In this document: piece by piece, positions 54,823 to 63,606 of the stretch
How the letters are laid out: every line of letters begins with the position of its first letter
Numbering within the stretch: position 1 is the first letter of the stretch
From: Bacillus infantis NRRL B-14911
Lineage (GTDB): Bacteria; Bacillota; Bacilli; Bacillales; Cytobacillaceae
Reading direction: 5' to 3'
Assembly: GCF_000473245.1 (NCBI RefSeq)
Contig: NC_022524.1
Span: 706,501 to 770,500 of the forward strand
DNA length: 64,000 nucleotides
Program-made: the position numbers and the translations under genes
The notes under the pieces: generated by a model
The model's input: the letters and a program-made list of their open reading frames with translations, nothing else
Database searches by the model: none
What the model was told of the DNA's origin: nothing

Positions 54823-55785
54823 ATGGCTAAAATGGATCAGATGATGCAGATTCTCTGGATGCTGAGTTCGGGGAGGAAGGCTACTGCGAAGCAGATGGCT
54901 GAAAAGCTGGAGGTTAATATTAGAACGGTTTACCGGTATATTGATGCTCTTTGTGCCAGTGGTGTCCCGATTATCGCGGAGGCCGGCCATCATGGCGGAT
55001 ATACGCTTTTACACCAATTCGTTGAAAGTCCTCTCCTGTTTAGTGCGGAGGAACAAACTGCCTTGCTTCAGGCAGCTGCTTTGGCGAAAGAGACTGGGTA
55101 TTTTTCAGGGGAGCTATTGGATAAAGCAGCATCAAAGCTGTCCATGTACTCAACGCCAGAGCAGGAAAGTATGGTCCGGCGGCGTGTGGAGGGGCTTGAT
55201 GTGATCGGTTCTGCCGCTGGTCTGCCTGAGGATGCCATTTTGAGGGAGCTCGAGCATGGGGTCATCAACCAGGTTTCTATGGAAATTGACTATTATACGG
55301 TTCGTGAAGACCAGCCTAAGCGTAGGAAGATTGACCCTTATGGAATCATTTATTGGAACGGCCGCTGGTATGTGGCGGCATTCTGCCATCTGAGGAACGA
55401 AATCCGCAGTTTCAGGGTCGATAGGATTGCCGGTATGGCTGAAATCGGAACCAGCTTTAACCGTCCAGCAGATTTTTCAGCCAGCGGTTTTTTTATGAAG
55501 AACCTGCTTCCGGAGAAAGAACAAACGCAGGAGTTTGTGCCTTTTGTTATCAGCGGCAGAACCGGAGCACTGGATGACTTATGCCGGCATTGGTTTTTAG
55601 GTCATCATCTGGCAGAGCGCACTTCAGAAAGGGCTGTGTTTATTTTGGAAAAAGAAGCCTTGCATACCTATGTGGCGCATCTGCTCCTGCCGTATGGCAA
55701 GTCTCTTAAAGTCCTGGAACCGGACAGCATGAAGAAGAAATTGGTGGAGGTTTTATATGAATTGGCTGATCACTATCAGAAATGA
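54823..55785 (+). CDS. HTH/WYL-domain transcriptional regulator
   Basis: A 320-residue regulator of the YafY/DeoR-like group. The N-terminal HTH is MAEKLEVNIRTVYRYIDALC, then AEAGHHGGYTLL. The WYL ligand-sensing domain is in the middle (RKIDPYGIIYWNGRWYVAAF, RSFRVDRI) and a C-terminal WCX extension follows. It probably controls the DJ-1-family gene 70 bases downstream or the neighbouring dehydrogenase. Confidence 0.9.
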   Translation: MAKMDQMMQILWMLSSGRKATAKQMAEKLEVNIRTVYRYIDALCASGVPIIAEAGHHGGYTLLHQFVESPLLFSAEEQTALLQAAALAKETGYFSGELLDKAASKLSMYSTPEQESMVRRRVEGLDVIGSAAGLPEDAILRELEHGVINQVSMEIDYYTVREDQPKRRKIDPYGIIYWNGRWYVAAFCHLRNEIRSFRVDRIAGMAEIGTSFNRPADFSASGFFMKNLLPEKEQTQEFVPFVISGRTGALDDLCRHWFLGHHLAERTSERAVFILEKEALHTYVAHLLLPYGKSLKVLEPDSMKKKLVEVLYELADHYQK

Positions 55786-55856
55786 AACTTTACTGGCGCG
55801 GGCTGTCAGTGAAGTTTTTTTATAATGGGCCTCTAATGACTGGTAGAGGAGATCTG

Positions 55857-56489
55857 ATGATGCACAAAAGAAAAGCTTATCTTTATGTTTTTGATACGAT
55901 GTCAGACTGGGAAGCGGGGTATTTGATTGCCGAACTGAATTCGGGCAGGTATTTCAGGAGAGGGGTGGCGCCAATAGAGGTGATGACCGTAGGTGCGGAC
56001 AAAAACCCTGTAAAAACAATGGGAGGGGTGACCATACAGCCTGATTTATCTATGGAAGAGTTCAGTTTGGGGAGCCAAGATATCCTGATTCTTCCGGGCG
56101 GGGATACCTGGCTTGAGCCCATTCACGAGTCCATCCTGGAAGAAGCCTCTAACGGGCTGCAGAGGGGAACTATTGTTGCCGCCATCTGCGGCGCAACCAT
56201 GGGCCTGGCAAATAAGGGGCTGCTGGACACAAGGAGGCACACAAGCAATGATCCAGGCTATTTGAAAGCCGTCTGCCCGCTTTATGCCGGGGAATCGCTG
56301 TATCAATTCGAGCCCGCAGTGGCAGATGGGAATCTGGTTACCGCTTCAGGCATAGCTCCCTTGGAATTTGCGTCAGAGGTCTTGAAGATGCTTGATGTTT
56401 GCAAGCCGGAAACATTGCAGGCATGGTTCAAGCTTAATAAGACGCATGAGGCGGGGTACTTCTATGAGCTGATGAATACTTTACAATGA
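55857..56489 (+). CDS. DJ-1/PfpI-family protein
   Basis: A 210-residue glutamine amidotransferase-like protein. The nucleophile elbow is VAAICGATMGLA (Cys about 105) and the acidic partner lies in LILPGGDTWLEP. ATG 55857 with GAGGAG upstream is preferred over an ATG at 55782 that overlaps the regulator stop, because the added 25 residues do not resemble the family. Likely a stress-related hydrolase or glyoxalase. Confidence 0.88.
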   Translation: MMHKRKAYLYVFDTMSDWEAGYLIAELNSGRYFRRGVAPIEVMTVGADKNPVKTMGGVTIQPDLSMEEFSLGSQDILILPGGDTWLEPIHESILEEASNGLQRGTIVAAICGATMGLANKGLLDTRRHTSNDPGYLKAVCPLYAGESLYQFEPAVADGNLVTASGIAPLEFASEVLKMLDVCKPETLQAWFKLNKTHEAGYFYELMNTLQ

Positions 56490-56534
56490 AGGAATGGGGG
56501 GGCAGGCCGGCTGGGGTTGGCCCCTTTGCAGGTT

Positions 56535-56635
56535 TGGGCCGAGGGGTCTGTCCCCTTGGCCCGCAATTTAGAGCCAAGGGGACAGACCCCTTGGCTCTTT
56601 TAGATTTTGAGCCAAGGGACCTGTCCCTATGGCCT
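56535..56635. repeat. REP cluster (3 units)
   Basis: Three hairpins between convergent genes. The last touches the stop region of the minus-strand peptidase. Confidence 0.88.
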
Positions 56636-56637
56636 AC

Positions 56638-58680
56638 CTATGGCCTAATCTTATCCAAAATAAACGCATAACAAGCCGCGGTTTCCTTCAAGTGGTTGAA
56701 ACGGCCTGAGGCACCGAAGTGGCCGGCACCCATGTTGGTTTTGAGGACTAGGGTGTTGTTATCCGTTTTCAAGGCTCTTAGGCGTGCAGCCCACTTGGCC
56801 GGTTCCCAGTAAGCAACCCGAGGGTCGTTCAAACCGGTTGTGATATACATGTGCGGGTAGTTCTTGGCTTCAACATTGTCATAAGGGCTGTAAGATTTCA
56901 TATAGAAATAGTCTTCTTTATTTTCAGGATTGCCCCATTCATCCCACTCCAGGGTGGTGAGGGGAATGGTTGCATCAAGCATGGTTGTGACGACGTCGAC
57001 GAATGGAACTGCCGGCACGGCCACCTGGAACAGATCACCGGCCATATTGGCCACTGCGCCGACGAGCAAGCCGCCCGCACTGCCGCCATAGGCTGCCATT
57101 TGGCTTGAGGATGTGTAGCCCTTTTCAATAAGAAATTTCCCCGCAGCAATGAAGTCGGTGAAGGTGTTCCGCTTGTTCTGCATCTTTCCGTCTTCATACC
57201 AATTCCGTCCCATCTCGGATCCGCCGCGCACTTGTGCCGTGACATAGATGACCCCTTTTTCCAGCAGCGGCAGACGATACGGATCAAAACGAGGATCGCT
57301 GTTTGCTCCATAAGATCCATATGCATACAGAATCAACGGTGCAGGTCCATTATCCAGCGCACCTTCCTGATAGACGACGTTTAGAGGGACTTGGACTCCA
57401 TCCTCGGCAGACGCCCACAGCTGTTCCTGCTGGAAGAGGGACGGATCATATTCACCGCTGACAGGCGCAACTTGCAAACAATTCCTCTCGCCCGTAAGAA
57501 GATTTAGCCCGTAAGTTGTTTTTGGCGTAACCAAGGACTCAAATTGGAGAAGTGCCTCTGCTGTTTCGTAGCTTTGACCGGGCAAAACGGATACGGTAAA
57601 GAGGGGCTCATCCCATTCTATTCGAGCCATCTCACCATCGTGCAGTACCCAAATTTGCGTCAGTCCGTTCTCCCGGCCAAAAAGAAGCAGCGTATCCTGA
57701 TATGGGTACATAGCTTGCAGATAACGATCCTCGCAATGCCCGACAACCTTCATCCGTGCAGAAAGGTCATCAGCCGGGCAGCGAAGCAGCTGGAAGTTCA
57801 GCGCATCCTCATTTGTCAGTATGAGCAGGTCATCCTCCCAATGCTCGACACTATACTCTATCCCTTCCCGGCGCTCATCTACTAGCTGTAAAGGAGTCAA
57901 CGGAGAAGCTGCATCCAACAGGCGAACCTCGCTCGTCGTTTTTGACCTGGAATGTGCAAAAATATATTTCCCGCTCTGCGATTTTGACACATACAAAGAG
58001 AATGTTATGTCTTTTTCTTCATATAACAGTTCATCACTGCTGTTTTCACTTCCAAGGCGATGCCTCCAAAGCTGGTATGGCCGCTGACTTTCATCAACCG
58101 TTATGTAGAAAATATACTCTCCGCACTCACTCAGCTCCATGCTGCCATGTATAAATACATTCGGTACTTTGTCCGGAAGAAGCTCACCTGTCTCCAGATC
58201 CTTTACATAAATGGTATACCGGTCAGTGCCATCACGATTCTCCAAATAAGCCAGGCGGTTATGATCTGTGCTTATACGCTGCAGCGTTACACTTAAATAA
58301 TCACCCTCAGCGGTTAATTTGTTCAGGTCCAGTATGATTTCCTCTGCCGCTTCCGGCAGCTGCTCGCGGTTTGCTGCCTTCTTGCGTGCATAAATCGGAT
58401 ACTGCTTGTCCTTGTCCAAAAAAGAATAGTAGAAGTACGGTCCATGCTGCACCGGCACCTTCACTTCTGAATCAGGAACACGGTCAACCATGCTTTGATA
58501 AAGCTGTTCAGTCTGTTCCTCCAACGGACGCATGATCTCGTCGTAATATCGATTTTCTTCCTCGAGATAAGTAATGACCTCCGGATTGTTGCGGTCCCTC
58601 AGCCAATAATAATCATCTTCTCGCACATCCCCATGCAGGTTGTGCGGGTGGGGGATTCGTTTTGCAATAGGTGGTTTCAT
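56638..58680 (-). CDS. prolyl oligopeptidase family serine peptidase (protease II-like)
   Basis: A 680-residue S9A peptidase. N-terminal cap and seven-bladed propeller (about 15-400), then an alpha/beta-hydrolase domain with catalytic Ser in AAYGGSAGGLLVGA, Asp in GLNDPRVAYWEPAKW and His in GAGHFGASGRF. It cuts oligopeptides after basic residues if it behaves like protease II. AAAGGAGAAT precedes the ATG. Confidence 0.93.
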   Translation of the reverse strand: MKPPIAKRIPHPHNLHGDVREDDYYWLRDRNNPEVITYLEEENRYYDEIMRPLEEQTEQLYQSMVDRVPDSEVKVPVQHGPYFYYSFLDKDKQYPIYARKKAANREQLPEAAEEIILDLNKLTAEGDYLSVTLQRISTDHNRLAYLENRDGTDRYTIYVKDLETGELLPDKVPNVFIHGSMELSECGEYIFYITVDESQRPYQLWRHRLGSENSSDELLYEEKDITFSLYVSKSQSGKYIFAHSRSKTTSEVRLLDAASPLTPLQLVDERREGIEYSVEHWEDDLLILTNEDALNFQLLRCPADDLSARMKVVGHCEDRYLQAMYPYQDTLLLFGRENGLTQIWVLHDGEMARIEWDEPLFTVSVLPGQSYETAEALLQFESLVTPKTTYGLNLLTGERNCLQVAPVSGEYDPSLFQQEQLWASAEDGVQVPLNVVYQEGALDNGPAPLILYAYGSYGANSDPRFDPYRLPLLEKGVIYVTAQVRGGSEMGRNWYEDGKMQNKRNTFTDFIAAGKFLIEKGYTSSSQMAAYGGSAGGLLVGAVANMAGDLFQVAVPAVPFVDVVTTMLDATIPLTTLEWDEWGNPENKEDYFYMKSYSPYDNVEAKNYPHMYITTGLNDPRVAYWEPAKWAARLRALKTDNNTLVLKTNMGAGHFGASGRFNHLKETAACYAFILDKIRP

Positions 58681-58758
58681 TGGGATTCTCCTTTCGTTGT
58701 TGGTAATAGTTTCGAGGTATTGGGGAGGAAATCCTCTTTTTGAGCGGAGGGCGGTTTT

Positions 58759-58790
58759 GGGCCGAGGGGGCGGGTACCTTGGCTCTTTTT
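58759..58790. repeat. degenerate REP (1 unit)
   Basis: GGGCCGAGGGGGCGGGTACCTTGGCTC with T run. The rest of 58681-58948 holds only promoter sequence (TTATCATATTTTATGTTAAAAT). Confidence 0.65.
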
Positions 58791-58948
58791 TGAGGCTGGG
58801 CTACAAAAGCAAGGAACAAAACACTATTACTTTCTTCTGCTTTCTTGTTAGCATAAGAATACACTTGAATAATTTTCCAATAAGGCACAGTTAATTATCA
58901 TATTTTATGTTAAAATAGAAGGACAATTAAAAGAAAGTGGATTTAGCT

Positions 58949-59488
58949 ATGCTATTAGATGCAGCTACAAACAAGCCAGTTGTTTTTTATTTTCGAGAAG
59001 TGGGAAAAGAAGAAATAAAGGGTAACCGGTACCTTTCTGATTATGGCTGGGAATTTAATTGGCTCCACCCAATATCGCATGGTTTTAGGGTATTCGGGTT
59101 AGTTACCAACAAAAATCCCGACTTTGTAGAAGGTCTTATTGCTTTAAAAGAAAATCCTGATGAAGACTTTCTTTGTGTAGATGTAGATATAATTGAATCT
59201 GCTCCGCAAAACAAAAAGTTTATAAAGGGTGTACTAAACGAAGAGCGCTCAAATATTAATGTGGGAAGAATTCTCATAGCATTTGCATGTTGGTACAGCA
59301 TAGATAAAGGGTATGATGGGTATGTAGGACTTACATCCAAGAGCAGCAAATATCCTTTTTATATGAGTATGGGAGCCAGACAGACGTTTGGGCAATATAT
59401 TATGTTTGATGACATTGCAGCTAGTAGGCTGGTCAAGCAATATTTTCCGGGAGGTGTATTATGGTGGCAGGACTCAAATTCAAATTGA
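58949..59488 (+). CDS. hypothetical protein, possibly GNAT-like
   Basis: About 179 residues. The middle (INVGRILIAFACWYSIDKGY) and YVGLTSKSSKYPFYMSMGAR suggest an acetyltransferase-like fold, but the acetyl-CoA P-loop is not clear. Start ATG 58949. Overlaps the next gene by 28 bases. Confidence 0.6.
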   Translation: MLLDAATNKPVVFYFREVGKEEIKGNRYLSDYGWEFNWLHPISHGFRVFGLVTNKNPDFVEGLIALKENPDEDFLCVDVDIIESAPQNKKFIKGVLNEERSNINVGRILIAFACWYSIDKGYDGYVGLTSKSSKYPFYMSMGARQTFGQYIMFDDIAASRLVKQYFPGGVLWWQDSNSN

Positions 59489-59715
59489 GACATATTAAAA
59501 GAACGCCAGATGTGCATACTATTGCCAGGAGTGATATTATGCGCAGAGATATCGACAAGTTTGATAATGCTTTCCCAGATGGTGTATTTGCATTCCCGGC
59601 ATCTACCGAATCCCCAAAAGTGAAAATAAGAGCGTTAGATAAATACTGTAAAGAACATGGAGTAGAGCCAAAAGATTTAACAGAAGACGAAATGAAGCCG
59701 TTTCTTGTATATTAA
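59461..59715 (+). CDS. hypothetical 84-aa protein overlapping the GNAT-like gene
   Basis: Soluble, basic N-terminal half (LKFKLRHIKRTPDVHTIARS) and acidic C-terminal half (VEPKDLTEDEMKPFLVY). The start lies inside the upstream gene with GGGAGGTG 3 bases before it, so the pair is co-translated. No family is recognised. Confidence 0.6.
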   Translation: MVAGLKFKLRHIKRTPDVHTIARSDIMRRDIDKFDNAFPDGVFAFPASTESPKVKIRALDKYCKEHGVEPKDLTEDEMKPFLVY

Positions 59716-59748
59716 GAAGTCCCTGCAGGTTGGGGGGCTTTTATTTTT

Positions 59749-59901
59749 GGGCCGAGGGGACAGACCCCTTGGCTCTTTTAAGACTGAACCACTTGACCTG
59801 TCCCTATGGCTCCGCTTTATTGGGTATAATAAAGAAAACACTGTTTGTTTCGGCTACTCATAATTTCAGAATGAGCCACGGGACCTGTCCCCCTGGCTCA
59901 C
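59749..59901. repeat. REP units (3, two degenerate)
   Basis: Units at 59749-59782, 59786-59813 and 59872-59901, separated by AT-rich sequence that probably includes the next promoter (TATAAT near 59825). Confidence 0.75.
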
Positions 59902-59929
59902 CACCCAATAGTATGGAGGCGAATATAAC

Positions 59930-60661
59930 TTGAAATCATATATTCTAAGAATAGAATTAGAAGGGTCAAATCCATTAATATGGAGAAAAGTCATCATGCC
60001 AGCGGGAGCGACGTATAAGAGGCTCCATGATGTCATCCAGAATGTGACCAATTTTCGAAGTGGTTATCCTTATGACGGTTATCATCTTTTTGAGTTTGAC
60101 CTGATTGAGGACCAGAGGATTGTTACAGATAATGAAGAAGCTTATCTTGAGCATCAGCATTTTAAGAAAAACAAGGCCATGTATGCAGAGCGGCTTAAAT
60201 CAATGCCGGTGGAAATGTTAGATTTTGAGAAGAATTATCAGGAAAGATTGAAGATTGAAGTGCGCAAGCCTAGCGGTTTAAAAATCGATGATTATCTGGA
60301 AAAATATAAGGAAATCAAATATTCCTATGATTTTGGTGACGGCTGGCGTTTCAACGTGAAGCTTGAGCAGACTATCGATGACTACTACTTTGGTTTTCCA
60401 ACCCTGCTTGATGGAGCAGAAACAGCACCACCTGAAGATGTGGGCGGGCTGCCTGGATTCTATGAATTTCTAGAAGTTTATCGGGATGAGAAGCATCCTG
60501 AACATGAGGACATGAAAGTTTGGGCAGAAACGATGTATTTTCGGGAATATGATCCTGATTCCCTTAATAGTAGACTAAAAGGGCTTCATTATAAGAAAAC
60601 TGAGTGGGATAAGATTAACCACGAAAGATATGAAGTTATTGAGGATAAGTATCGGAAGTGA
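59930..60661 (+). CDS. pRiA4b ORF-3-like protein
   Basis: A 243-residue protein of the plasmid pRiA4b ORF-3 family: LRIELEGSNPLIWRKVIMPA, TYKRLHDVIQ, YDFGDGWRFNVKLE and CEDGG-like PPEDVGGLPGFYEFLEV are the family blocks. Function unknown; common in bacteria and mobile elements. TTG start with GGAGGCG upstream. Confidence 0.88.
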   Translation: MKSYILRIELEGSNPLIWRKVIMPAGATYKRLHDVIQNVTNFRSGYPYDGYHLFEFDLIEDQRIVTDNEEAYLEHQHFKKNKAMYAERLKSMPVEMLDFEKNYQERLKIEVRKPSGLKIDDYLEKYKEIKYSYDFGDGWRFNVKLEQTIDDYYFGFPTLLDGAETAPPEDVGGLPGFYEFLEVYRDEKHPEHEDMKVWAETMYFREYDPDSLNSRLKGLHYKKTEWDKINHERYEVIEDKYRK

Positions 60662-60749
60662 GCCAGGGGGACAGACCCCTTGGCTCTTTTTGGGTTCATG
60701 GGAAGACTGGGCCACGGGACCTGTCCCGGTGGCTCACCCCCTGGCTCAT
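60659..60749. repeat. REP cluster (2-3 units)
   Basis: The first unit begins with the TGA stop of the preceding gene; a half unit follows the second. Confidence 0.85.
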
Positions 60750-60849
60750 GATATTCTAAATATATATGACCTTTTCAAAAGAACTTAGAATTTCAAATAC
60801 TTTTTTCGGGCTTTAGAATAGATACTGTATAGCTTTAGTCCTAATGAAT

Positions 60850-60863
60850 TGTAAGCGTAAACA
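60850..60863 (+). promoter_or_regulatory. cre-like catabolite control site
   Basis: TGTAAGCGTAAACA fits the CcpA site consensus TGWAANCGNTNWCA at all but one position. It lies 126 bases before the GH91 start, in the presumed promoter region, so it could mediate glucose repression. Confidence 0.5.
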
Positions 60864-60988
60864 AAAGGTGCTATCAGGTAAGGAGGAATTAAGGCGAATG
60901 TGCAGCAGCCGAACAAGCTCTATACTATTACCGTCCGTTGAGCCTTCGAAAAGTTACAAACAAACACACTAAATTGATAGGAGGATTG

Positions 60989-62323
60989 ATGATGGCCAGC
61001 AAAAATTACTACGATGTAACAGAGTGGCCTGTCGGTAATCCGTATGAGGATATTGGCGGGGTAATCAATAGTATTATTGCAGATGTTAAAAGCCGGCAAA
61101 CGGATAATGATGTGAATAAAGGCGGAAAGCCGGGTGCGGTTATTTATATTCCGCCGGGGGATTATCGTCTTGCCAGCCAGGTGGTTATAGATATCAGTTT
61201 TCTTAAAATTATGGGTTCTGGTCACGGGTTTACGTCTTCGAGTATTCGTTTTAATACTCCTGAGAATGAATGGGCGGATTTGCATGAATTATGGCCGGGA
61301 GGAAGCCGGATACTTGTAGATATTCCCGTGGGTGCGAACGAAGAGGAGTTTAAAGGAGCTGCATTTTATGTTGAAAGAAGTGGTAATCCCCGTATAAGTT
61401 CGGTGGAGTTTGCTGACTTTTGTATTGATGGTTTGCATTTTATTGATGATGGTTCAGGTGAAGCAAATCCGGAAAACACGTATACTAACGGAAAGACGGG
61501 GATCTATGTTGCGGGTGCTTGTGACTCTTTTCGGATTACAGGCATGGGATTGGTGTATTTAGAGCATGGACTTACTATTTATCATGCAGATGCTCTGACC
61601 ATACATGATAATTTCATAGCTGAATGCGGCAGCTGCATAGAATTGCGAGGCTGGGGCCAGGCTTCAAAAATAACCGACAACCTGATCGGAGCCGGTTTTA
61701 AAGGGTATTCCATTTACGCCCAAAATTTTGGCGGGCTTTTGGTAACAGCGAATAATGTTTTTCCGAGAGGTGCGAGCAGCATCTATTTTGATGGTGTGAC
61801 ACGTTCAAGCATCACAAATAATAGACTTCATTCCTTTTATCCGGGAATGGTGGTATTCAAGGAAAATTGCTCGGAAAATCTGATTTCTTCCAATCACTTT
61901 TTACGTGACCATGAACCCTGGACCCCTTTTGTAGGAAAAGACAATGGTTTAGATGATCTGTATGGCCTCCTCTGTATCAATGGCAATCATAATTCTGTCA
62001 TGGCCAATCACTTTTCTGAAGTCATCAATATCCAGCACATCAAGCCGGCAGGTGCCACACCAGTCATCATACGGATTGTATCGGGCAGTGGAAATTATAT
62101 CTCCAATAATCATGTAGTTGCCACAGGAGTAGATGCCAAGTCAAGTGATTCCTGTTTCTCTGCACAAGTAGAAGCCCTGCTGACAACCGAAGCATCAGAG
62201 CCGCTTACCGTAACAACCGTACTGGTAGAAAAAGAGTCGTCTCAAAATACTATCCTTGATTCGGGAAGAGAAGGGCAGGTTGTTCTCGATAAGAATGTCA
62301 ATGCGTTTAGAGCGACACCATGA
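60989..62323 (+). CDS. inulin fructotransferase, GH91 family
   Basis: About 444 residues forming a right-handed beta-helix. The sequence follows DFA-forming inulin fructotransferases of Arthrobacter closely: DIGGVINSIIADVKSRQTD, AVIYIPPGDYRLASQVVIDI, GSGHGFTSSSI, GMGLVYLEHGLTIYHADAL, IAECGSCIELRGWGQA and GKDNGLDDLYG. Such enzymes release difructose anhydride from inulin chain ends. No signal peptide is visible, unlike the usual secreted enzymes, so it may act on imported oligosaccharides or be difructose-anhydride-related. GGAGG precedes the adjacent ATG pair. The stop is shared with a REP. Confidence 0.85.
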   Translation: MMASKNYYDVTEWPVGNPYEDIGGVINSIIADVKSRQTDNDVNKGGKPGAVIYIPPGDYRLASQVVIDISFLKIMGSGHGFTSSSIRFNTPENEWADLHELWPGGSRILVDIPVGANEEEFKGAAFYVERSGNPRISSVEFADFCIDGLHFIDDGSGEANPENTYTNGKTGIYVAGACDSFRITGMGLVYLEHGLTIYHADALTIHDNFIAECGSCIELRGWGQASKITDNLIGAGFKGYSIYAQNFGGLLVTANNVFPRGASSIYFDGVTRSSITNNRLHSFYPGMVVFKENCSENLISSNHFLRDHEPWTPFVGKDNGLDDLYGLLCINGNHNSVMANHFSEVINIQHIKPAGATPVIIRIVSGSGNYISNNHVVATGVDAKSSDSCFSAQVEALLTTEASEPLTVTTVLVEKESSQNTILDSGREGQVVLDKNVNAFRATP

Positions 62324-62500
62324 GCCAGGGGGACAGACCCCTTGGCTTTTTTTGAGAATGGGCCATGGGGACAGACCCCTTGGCTTTTTTTGAAAATGGG
62401 CCAGGGGAACAGACCCCTTGGCTTTTTTTGAAAATGGGCCAGGGGAACAGACCCCTCGGCTCTTTTTAAGAATGGGCCAGTGGACCTGACCCCCTGGCTC
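62321..62500. repeat. REP cluster (5 units) upstream of the RAYT gene
   Basis: Five hairpins about 45 bases apart, four with an ACAGA core and T runs, the last reversed. The block starts with the GH91 stop codon. Confidence 0.92.
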
Positions 62501-62604
62501 AAAAATGCAGGGAGTTTTCATCTCCTGGTCGAATAGGTATTATGAAAGCCAGGGACTGCATGGCTGGATGGCTGGTCCCTGCAGCTAAAGAATGGAGGTG
62601 CCAA

Positions 62605-63366
62605 ATGCCTAGACAGGCAAGGAAGAAGAGTATGACCGGAATATATCACGTCATGTTAAGGGGGATCAATAAGCAGACGATTTTTGAAGATGATGAAGAC
62701 AGGAGGCGATTCATTTATACGGTATTGAAGTATAAGAAGAAATATGATTTCGATCTTTTTGCTTACTGCCTTATGGATAACCACGTTCACCTGCTGCTGA
62801 AAGAAAAAGAAATAACTTTATCAGATATAATCAAAAACCTCAGCTCTAGCTATGTTTATTGGTATAACACTAAATATGATCGCAGCGGCCATCTGTTTCA
62901 AGGCCGGTTCCGAAGTGAAAATGTTGAAACCACACCTTATTTCCTCAAAGTAATCCGCTATATACACCAAAACCCTCTGAAAGCTGGTCTGGCCAGGACT
63001 GCATTCTCCAGTAAATGGACCAGTATCAATGAATATACATCTCCATCAAGCGCATTAAACACCGCGGCTGCCCTTAAATTATTCTCCCAAAACAAAGACG
63101 AATCCATAACCTTATTCAAAGAATATATGAATGCACTAAACCAGGATGAATGCCTGGAGGATAACCCGCGTTCACGCAAAACAGATGAACAACTGATCAG
63201 CTATATACGAGAAATCGGAATTCATCATACCAGTATGCTGCAGCAAATGAATAAACCTCAGCGAAATACGATCTTAAGAGAATTAAGAAAACTAGAAGGA
63301 GTCTCGGACCGGCAATTATCGAGAGTTACGGGGGTATCGAGAAGCATTATTCAGAGATTAGGTTGA
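62605..63366 (+). CDS. REP-associated tyrosine transposase (RAYT, Y1/HUH family)
   Basis: 253 residues from ATG 62605 (GGAGGTG upstream). The IS200/Y1-like domain has MTGIYHVMLRGINKQTIFED, the HUH metal motif in CLMDNHVHLLLKE (His-Val-His), and the region YVYWYNTKYDRSGHLFQGRF with the presumed catalytic Tyr. The C-terminal 100 residues end in a helix-turn-helix (SDRQLSRVTGVSRSIIQRL). RAYTs excise and move REP hairpins as single strands; REP blocks lie on both sides. Its stop codon is the first base triplet of a REP. Confidence 0.92.
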   Translation: MPRQARKKSMTGIYHVMLRGINKQTIFEDDEDRRRFIYTVLKYKKKYDFDLFAYCLMDNHVHLLLKEKEITLSDIIKNLSSSYVYWYNTKYDRSGHLFQGRFRSENVETTPYFLKVIRYIHQNPLKAGLARTAFSSKWTSINEYTSPSSALNTAAALKLFSQNKDESITLFKEYMNALNQDECLEDNPRSRKTDEQLISYIREIGIHHTSMLQQMNKPQRNTILRELRKLEGVSDRQLSRVTGVSRSIIQRLG

Positions 63367-63475
63367 GCCGCAGGGACAGGTCCCGTGGCTCATTTGGAAA
63401 AGTGGGCCAAGGGACCTGACCCCTTGGCCCAACCCCTTGGCTCAAAACGAGCCAGAGGGCCTGACCCCCTGGGCC
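63364..63475. repeat. REP cluster (3-4 units) downstream of the RAYT gene
   Basis: Mixed hairpins with ACAGG and CCTGA cores, more varied than upstream ones. Confidence 0.85.
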
Positions 63476-63501
63476 ACACACCCTACCCGCCAAATTCCCC
63501 T

Positions 63502-63561
63502 TTGATTTTTCCCAATCCTTGTCATATAATAAAAACTAACTAAGGATGATAATCATTATCA
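63502..63561 (+). promoter_or_regulatory. promoter with perfect Fur box
   Basis: TTGATT, 17-base spacer, TATAAT (63525-63530). TGATAATCATTATCA at 63547-63561 is an exact 7-1-7 Bacillus Fur site just downstream of the start of transcription, so Fur with iron should block it. Confidence 0.9.
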
Positions 63562-63606
63562 ACTGAAATGACTGTTTATAGAGACAGAGAATTAAGAGGA
63601 TTAGCT

